From Pontibacter pamirensis (GTDB lineage: Bacteria; Bacteroidota; Bacteroidia; Cytophagales; Hymenobacteraceae), in assembly GCF_010015475.1 (NCBI RefSeq), contig NZ_SSNI01000030.1:19261-83260 (forward strand): a stretch of 64,000 bases of DNA, written 5' to 3'. The position numbers and the translations under genes were made by a program. The notes under the pieces were generated by a model that was not told where the DNA came from, did not search any database, and worked only from the letters and a program-made list of their open reading frames with translations. Positions 59,324-64,000 of the stretch are shown here, piece after piece. Each line of letters starts with the position of its first letter. Position 1 is the first letter of the stretch.

Positions 59324-59360
59324 AAAGAAGCGGGTGTGGTTTTTCCATACCCGCTTCTTT
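59324..59360. terminator. Terminator of the Mrp-NifU operon
   Basis: AAAGAAGCGGGTGTGG pairs with CCATACCCGCTTCTTT (one G-T pair) around a 5-base loop and is followed by CTTTT, 46 bases after the NifU stop. Confidence 0.85.
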
Positions 59361-59430
59361 CTTTTATACGGAGGTGAGGTCTGTGTTAACAGCAACTAAA
59401 ATTAAATTTTAAGTTTCATACTCGCCCGTC

Positions 59431-59660
59431 TTCGTACGGACAGGTCGCGACCCAATGCCGTTAACTTAAGCTTTATCTTGTCATTTCGAACCCTGTGAGA
59501 AATCTGGGTTTTTTCATGGCCCCGCAATATTTCAGATTTCTCACAGCGTTCGAAATGACAGTTTAGCTACTGTATTTCCTTAAGTTAACGGCATTGGGTC
59601 GCGGTCTGTCCAATCGTTCCAGAGACAATCTGGCAGAATCAAGATTTTAAGGATTTGTTG
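59431..59660. repeat. Modular repeat, copy A, containing a 158-bp nested palindrome
   Basis: Bases 59446-59470 (CGCGACCCAATGCCG then TTAACTTAAG) are perfectly complementary to 59579-59603 over 25 bp. Inside, 59479-59506 and 59533-59560 pair over 28 positions with one mismatch (TGTCATTTCGAA parts). The whole can fold as one long cruciform. Modules TTCGTACGGACAGGTCGCG (59431-59449) and CAATCGTT...AAGGATT (59611-59655) recur at 63694-63770. No open frame is present. Confidence 0.7.
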
Positions 59661-59768
59661 GATGGACACCCATAACTACTTCAGTCATCGCTGTTTCACC
59701 CACAAGCCGATGTCCGGACAGACCTGCCCTACGAGCACCAGAGACATAGCAAACATAAATTCACCGCT

Positions 59769-59870
59769 GTTCCGGACATCTCTGTCCGGAACGAAACTGC
59801 TGGGGACTTCTTTGTCCCCGTTCTACTTTACCGGGTCCAACCACCCCTACCCCTCCTGGGGGTGAAGGGG
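59769..59870. repeat. Row of short hairpins in non-coding DNA
   Basis: GTTCCGGACA/TGTCCGGAAC (59769-59792), GGGGAC/GTCCCC (59802-59819) and a CCCCT/AGGGG cluster (about 59843-59870) follow one another. They look like old repeat remnants. Together with copy A they fill the 800-base gap 59278-60077. The last 200 bases before 60078 hold nothing recognised. Confidence 0.5.
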
Positions 59871-60077
59871 CCCCCTTTAAAGTCCAAGGCGGGGAACCTG
59901 CTATTCTAGTTCGCTTTTGGCTAGTTGCATTGCAAATAGTTAGTATTAGAAAAAGATTTAGCTTTTCTTAATGCTGCAAATCAGGTCTTTCTCATCCTTA
60001 AATCTTCAAATCTTTTTTTCACTTTCCCTTCAAAGGCAAAAAAGCTATATTTACATACAACCTGACGCACGGACAAA

Positions 60078-61349
60078 ATGATCAAAGCAAACGATCCGGA
60101 CCTCCACTCCTGGATAGAGATAGCCCCTGACAGTGATTTCCCCATCCAGAACCTACCCTTCGGTATTTTCACCACTCCTGAAAGAACACCGCGTGTGGGA
60201 GTGGCCATCGGAGAGTATATCCTGGACCTGTGCGTGCTGGGCCAGCACGATTTTTTTGTGCTGATCGACCTGGACCCAAACGTATTCCACCGCCCTTACC
60301 TGAACGACTTCATCTCCTTAGGCAAACCTGTGTGGCGGGCGGTACGCAACCGTATCTCAGAACTCCTCCAGAACAACAATACAGAAATCAGCGGGAACAG
60401 CAACCTAATACGGGAGTGCCTGGTGAAACAAAGTGAGGCAGAGATGCTGCTGCCGGTAAAAGTGCAGAACTACACAGACTTTTACAGCAGCATGGAGCAC
60501 GCCACCAATGTGGGTTCTATGTTCCGGGACCCGGAGAACGCGCTGCTGCCAAACTGGAAACACCTCCCGGTAGGCTACCATGGCCGCGCCTCCTCAATTG
60601 TGGTATCAGGCACTGACATTTACCGGCCAAAGGGACAAACGAAATCGCCGGATGCAGCCGCACCTATTTTCGGACCCACCCAACAACTGGACTTTGAGTT
60701 GGAGGTGGCTTTTATTACAGGCAAAGACTCTGTTTTAGGCGAAAGCATCACCACGTACGAGGCAGAGGATTATATCTTCGGGCTCGTGCTGTTCAACGAC
60801 TGGTCGGCGCGGGATATACAGACTTGGGAGTATGTGCCGCTGGGGCCCTTCCTGGCTAAAAGCTTTGCCTCTTCTGTTTCACCCTGGGTTGTGACCTTGG
60901 ATGCGCTGGAGCCATTCAGGGTTAAAGGCCCGGAGCAGGATCCACAGCCGCTGCCTTACCTGGAGGTACTGGGCAACCGAAACTTCGACATACAATTGGA
61001 GGTGCTGCTACAGCCGGAAAGTGGCAGCGAGCACAGCATCAGCCGCTCTAATTCCAAGTACCTTTACTGGAACATAAACCAGCAGCTGGCGCACCAGAGC
61101 AGCAATGGCTGCAACATCCAGGTAGGCGACCTCTATGCCTCCGGTACCATCAGCGGCCCCGACAGGAGCTCCTACGGTTCCATGCTCGAACTAACCTGGC
61201 GTGGCACACAGCCGCTGCTACTGCCAGATAACACCACACGCCAGTTCATCCATGACTATGATACCGTCATCATGCGCGCACATGGCGAACACAACGGCAT
61301 CAGGATAGGTTTTGGCGAGGTGAAGACAAAGGTGTTACCAGCTATATAG
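60078..61349 (+). CDS. fahA: Fumarylacetoacetase
   Basis: This 423-residue enzyme cleaves fumarylacetoacetate to fumarate and acetoacetate, the last step of tyrosine and homogentisate breakdown. The N-terminal domain has NLPFGIFTTPERTPRVGVAI. The catalytic C-terminal domain shows TDFYSSMEHATNVGSMFRDP, LPVGYHGRASSIVVSG, DFELEVAFI (metal Glu) and LFNDWSARDIQTWEYVPLG with the metal Asp. The length fits the family. It is encoded alone; other tyrosine-degradation genes are not in this window. Confidence 0.96.
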   Translation: MIKANDPDLHSWIEIAPDSDFPIQNLPFGIFTTPERTPRVGVAIGEYILDLCVLGQHDFFVLIDLDPNVFHRPYLNDFISLGKPVWRAVRNRISELLQNNNTEISGNSNLIRECLVKQSEAEMLLPVKVQNYTDFYSSMEHATNVGSMFRDPENALLPNWKHLPVGYHGRASSIVVSGTDIYRPKGQTKSPDAAAPIFGPTQQLDFELEVAFITGKDSVLGESITTYEAEDYIFGLVLFNDWSARDIQTWEYVPLGPFLAKSFASSVSPWVVTLDALEPFRVKGPEQDPQPLPYLEVLGNRNFDIQLEVLLQPESGSEHSISRSNSKYLYWNINQQLAHQSSNGCNIQVGDLYASGTISGPDRSSYGSMLELTWRGTQPLLLPDNTTRQFIHDYDTVIMRAHGEHNGIRIGFGEVKTKVLPAI

Positions 61350-61679
61350 CTTCAGGGGGTGATCTGCAAATCCGCAGCAGGTTGTGCTGCACTGACACCT
61401 CTGAAGAAGCTATACAGGCAATGTGAAGCTGAAATTATCTGCCTTTTGTTATGTGATTTTTTTAATGCAAGCGAATAATAGGCCTATCCTATCATCCAGC
61501 GGTAAAGCCATTTTATTCTCTATTTCACTGGCGCAAGTTTTCAAACTTGTGTCTAAAAATGTTGTCGGGTTGCAAACCCTCACCAGAGGCAAGCGAGGAC
61601 CAGTACAGGGACAGCTGCCTTAACCAAATGAAACAGCCTTAAGTCCCAGCGGGAATTTTTGTAACGGCTTTGCAGGACG
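61350..61679. other. Non-coding stretch with small inverted repeats
   Basis: CAAGTTT/AAACTTG at 61534-61549 and GGGTT/AACCC at 61567-61579 form adjacent short stems, and a GTCCC/GGGA pair lies near 61643. A 66-codon open frame at 61423-61623 covers them and looks like a chance frame. This is probably degraded repeat DNA. Confidence 0.45.
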
Positions 61680-62441
61680 TCATCTTTTAAAAGAAACCAA
61701 TTTTAAGATAACTGGTGAAAGGAGAAGGCTTATAAAGAAAGCGGCAACCGTTGTGACGACAAAATCCCAAAAATCACCATCCATACGCAAGACTTCTTCT
61801 AAGTTTAATCCAGCTACAATTCTGACAGCGACAATAACTAAAATAACCACCATAACAACAGGCCAGTAGGCAACCGTCTTATTGGTTTTGTCCGCGGGAA
61901 CATCTTCTCTCGGCAGCCTTAAAACGGCATATAACACAACAGCCAGCCCTACAACTGAACTTAGCACATTCAGTACAAAGAAAAGAGGGAGCGACATTAT
62001 CCTTAAGTCGGCATCTGCGGGTAGCATGGCGAACTGATTTTGCCCCGGACCATTTCTATGGGTAAAACCGTCCCAAATAAGGTGGCTTGCAGCCCCAAGT
62101 ATGATCGAGACTACAATTATAAAGTAGTGCTTTTTGAAATGCACCAACCAGTTCAGTTCCTTAAACCGGGCCAATCGTTTTCTCAGAAAAGCAGGCAGGT
62201 TGTCTATTAGCGGATCACGAACTAACCTGTGAAATAAAAAAGAAAGTATAATCCCCAAAGGAAGACAGAACCAGAATATCGCGCCCCAGGTATGGCTGTA
62301 ACTGTTGCCACCTTCCATGTTAAAAAACTTCTCAAAGTCCGGGGCCATGCTCCCAATCACCAGACCAGTTAAAGAAGACCACCCTTTAGGCAGATACTTG
62401 AATGGTAAAACAGCGGCAGGATGAGATAAAGTAAACGGCAT
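61680..62441 (-). CDS. DUF4184 membrane protein
   Basis: This 253-residue protein has about six membrane helices. It matches DUF4184 through the opening MPFTLSHPAAVLPFKYLP, GSMAPDFEKFF and the conserved GAASHLIWDGFTH. The histidines and acidic residues recall metal-dependent hydrolase pairs, as in the YdjM/LexA-binding group, but no activity is known. It is encoded alone and followed by no clear hairpin at its 3' side. Confidence 0.88.
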   Translation of the reverse strand: MPFTLSHPAAVLPFKYLPKGWSSLTGLVIGSMAPDFEKFFNMEGGNSYSHTWGAIFWFCLPLGIILSFLFHRLVRDPLIDNLPAFLRKRLARFKELNWLVHFKKHYFIIVVSIILGAASHLIWDGFTHRNGPGQNQFAMLPADADLRIMSLPLFFVLNVLSSVVGLAVVLYAVLRLPREDVPADKTNKTVAYWPVVMVVILVIVAVRIVAGLNLEEVLRMDGDFWDFVVTTVAAFFISLLLSPVILKLVSFKR

Positions 62442-62520
62442 TGCTTAAACGCTATGGATGTGTTGATGCTGTTCAACAGATACTCCACCTAAGGCACAAT
62501 GGTTATCGAACATACTCTTA

Positions 62521-62564
62521 AAACCCAAAGAGGGCAAACTGATTAGCTTGCCCTCTTTGGGTTT
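62521..62564 (-). terminator. Terminator of the barrel-protein gene
   Basis: AAACCCAAAGAGGGCAA pairs perfectly over 17 bp around a 10-base loop, and the minus strand continues TTTTAAGAG. It lies 111 bases after the barrel-protein stop. The plus side also has TTTTT. Confidence 0.8.
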
Positions 62565-62674
62565 TTATGTTTACAATTTCTTTATGTTGCTCATCCAGTC
62601 TGCTATGTCTGGAATTACTTTAAAAAATCAGCAAGAATATACTCACATCTTAAATTATACAATCTAGCCGACTG

Positions 62675-63469
62675 CTATCTGTTATTTCTGCGGAATCTTT
62701 TTCCTCTAAAGTCTGGTGTATATAAAGCCTTAACTGAAGCAGTCAAGAAATGGTCGTTCTCTCCTGAATACCCCGCCTCATTCACCATGTTGTCAAGGTA
62801 ATCAGTTGAAGTGAAGGTAAAGTTAATTTCCGGTGCTACACTGAACTCTTTTGAACATTGAATATTCAGCCCCGCTCCTATGGGAACAACCGCTGCTACA
62901 GATGGATAGTCCTTTAAAGCCGGAAGTGTTCCATTTTCATCCTCGAAATAAGAAGAAGCTTTATAGCGCGCTACACCCAATCCTACTTTCACGTAAGGTA
63001 TCAGTATGCTCCTGCGCTTGTTACTTCCAAAGCCACTGTATCCATCAATTAAGTTTACAACAAGAGAACCTGAAGCTTGTAAGGTATGTGACTTAAAGGA
63101 AACATCCTTGTTGTCAGTCTCACCTTCAGACGCTTTGAAACCATTATAGTCGAAGCTCCCCAGCACGCCTATAATAGGTGTGAACATATACATCACGCCT
63201 AGACTAGCGTTTGGCCCAAAGCCATTGTTCCTGAACGGTCGTAGGCCATCGTCGCCAAAGTTATGCCCCCTGTTGTCACTGTTCAGAACCGACATACCTG
63301 TTCCTGCAATAAACGAGATCCCAGGGCTTGATTTACTGCCATAGATACTCCTTTTTTTAATGTTGTACTGCGACCTAAACTTGGGCTTGTGCGATTGTGC
63401 CTCTACACTAACTGCTGCAACCAAAAGAGAAAAAAGGAGCGCAGTTAAGAATTTTGTTTTTTGAAACAT
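62675..63469 (-). CDS. Outer-membrane beta-barrel protein (porin family)
   Basis: This 264-residue protein has a signal peptide (cut near EAQ, residue 25) and a strand-rich body with GISFIAGTGMSVLNSDN, GFGPNASLGVMYMFTPIIGV, KVGLGVARYKASSYF and VAPEINFTFTSTDYLDNM. The final residues are basic (FRGKRFRRNNR), so the barrel ends just before them. This is the OmpW/PorT-like barrel style of Bacteroidota. The ligand is unknown. It is encoded alone; 63470-63690 upstream is AT-rich. Confidence 0.82.
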   Translation of the reverse strand: MFQKTKFLTALLFSLLVAAVSVEAQSHKPKFRSQYNIKKRSIYGSKSSPGISFIAGTGMSVLNSDNRGHNFGDDGLRPFRNNGFGPNASLGVMYMFTPIIGVLGSFDYNGFKASEGETDNKDVSFKSHTLQASGSLVVNLIDGYSGFGSNKRRSILIPYVKVGLGVARYKASSYFEDENGTLPALKDYPSVAAVVPIGAGLNIQCSKEFSVAPEINFTFTSTDYLDNMVNEAGYSGENDHFLTASVKALYTPDFRGKRFRRNNR

Positions 63470-63693
63470 GGGTGTTGCAGCCTTGATAGAAGAATGGATA
63501 AGAAACAGATTGCTGTGTTTACAATATTTATAGATGTAAATATATAGTTTTATTGATAATAAAAAAAATATACCATATCATTTACAATAAAACTCATAAT
63601 GAAGCATAGCAGCGTGTCACTTCATGCATTGTGCTGTACACTGGAGGCACGACAGATTATTGTAAAGGAGTACAGGAGAAATTGTTTAATTTC

Positions 63694-63884
63694 TTCGTAC
63701 GAACAGGTCGCGCCCTGGCCAATCGTTGCCATTTAGTCTGAATCAGGATTTTCAAGATTGTAAGGATTAGCAGGATTGGCAGGATGAATATTCATTACCA
63801 GTTCAGCCGCCCCTGTTGCATCCCTGAGCTGACGCGTGGGCAGGTCGCGCCTTAATATCGTCAACTTAAGTTATTTTTGTCATC
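63694..63884. repeat. Modular repeat, copy B
   Basis: TTCGTACGAACAGGTCGCG (63694-63712) matches copy A at 18 of 19 bases. A CAATCGTT...GTAAGGATT block follows (63720-63770), and CAGGTCGCG...CAACTTAAG...TTGTCAT at 63841-63882 matches 59441-59483. The order of modules differs from copy A. The region 63470-64000 has no supported gene, and the copy may continue past the window edge. Confidence 0.6.
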
Positions 63885-64000
63885 CTATCTTTGAATGGAT
63901 GTGCAAGAGTCCTAAAATAGTCTTTACAAAGAAGGGCTGAGTCTGTAGCTTTAAAAGCAAAAGAAGAAGGGGAAAAGAGTAAGGCAGCTGTTTGTCATTG

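Noticed and set aside
61423..61623. 66-codon plus-strand frame after fumarylacetoacetase
   Set aside because: It runs through short inverted repeats and has no domain; it looks like a chance frame in repeat DNA.
1..64000. tRNA, rRNA and CRISPR arrays
   Set aside because: I scanned by eye for tRNA-like conserved arms, rRNA segments and regularly spaced repeats and found none that I could support. A covariance-model search would be decisive.

Overview
The window reads as chromosome of a member of the Bacteroidota, most likely order Cytophagales, family Hymenobacteraceae (Pontibacter-like). This is inferred from gene content and is not proven. Supporting signs are a SusC/SusD pair, a BlaI/M56 pair with TonB C-terminal proteins, PorT-type outer-membrane barrels, many SPII lipoproteins, few strong Shine-Dalgarno sites, and several TAnnTTTG promoter elements just upstream of genes. 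No rRNA, tRNA, CRISPR array or phage was recognised.

Layout. 0-8.5 kb: a two-component system (histidine kinase plus OmpR-type regulator) preceded by helically phased GTTAA repeats, then a lipoprotein, an outer-membrane barrel, an NdpA-like nucleoid protein, a small periplasmic protein and a sterol-desaturase-like hydroxylase. 8.5-21.2 kb: a NUDIX enzyme, then a dense minus-strand sugar/glycoconjugate locus. It holds two nucleotide-sugar epimerases (one fused to a glycoside-hydrolase-like barrel), a zinc-type dehydrogenase, a Gfo/Idh oxidoreductase, a GT4 glycosyltransferase, three CgeB-like glycosyltransferase paralogues and a CmoB-like methyltransferase, with an SDR upstream. This is the most system-like part of the window and I cannot name its product. 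21.4-27.3 kb: an acetyltransferase, a histidine phosphatase and a SusC/SusD uptake pair. 27.8-32.4 kb: a BlaI repressor, an M56 peptidase gene broken by one in-frame TAG, and three more exported proteins carrying TonB C-terminal-like domains.

32.5-36.5 kb: SurE, a lipoprotein, DoxX and an M14 peptidase. 36.5-38.2 kb: an AT-rich accessory island with a HEPN-motif protein and a VapBC-type toxin-antitoxin pair whose 54-residue antitoxin overlaps the toxin gene. Short motifs resembling integron attC cores flank both units. 38.3-48.4 kb: household enzymes (PhzF, Tat-exported Dabb protein, cupin, M19 dipeptidase, CPBP protease, YdcF-like, DUF3267, HAD, DUF72) and an ABC transporter. 48.7-50.9 kb: three tandem paralogues of a Bacteroidota secreted family. 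51-59.3 kb: a large uncharacterised helical protein, RibBA, DnaG, a macrodomain protein, and an Mrp-NifU iron-sulfur pair. 59.3-64 kb: fumarylacetoacetase, a DUF4184 membrane protein and a barrel protein, separated by repeat-rich non-coding DNA.

Non-coding structure is unusually rich on the right half: a 187-bp element with 28-bp terminal inverted repeats beside dnaG, a 158-bp nested palindrome, and a modular repeat shared between about 59.4 and 63.7 kb. Many strong hairpin terminators mark operon ends. All coordinates and pairings were read by eye; family names come from motif recognition, not from database searches.
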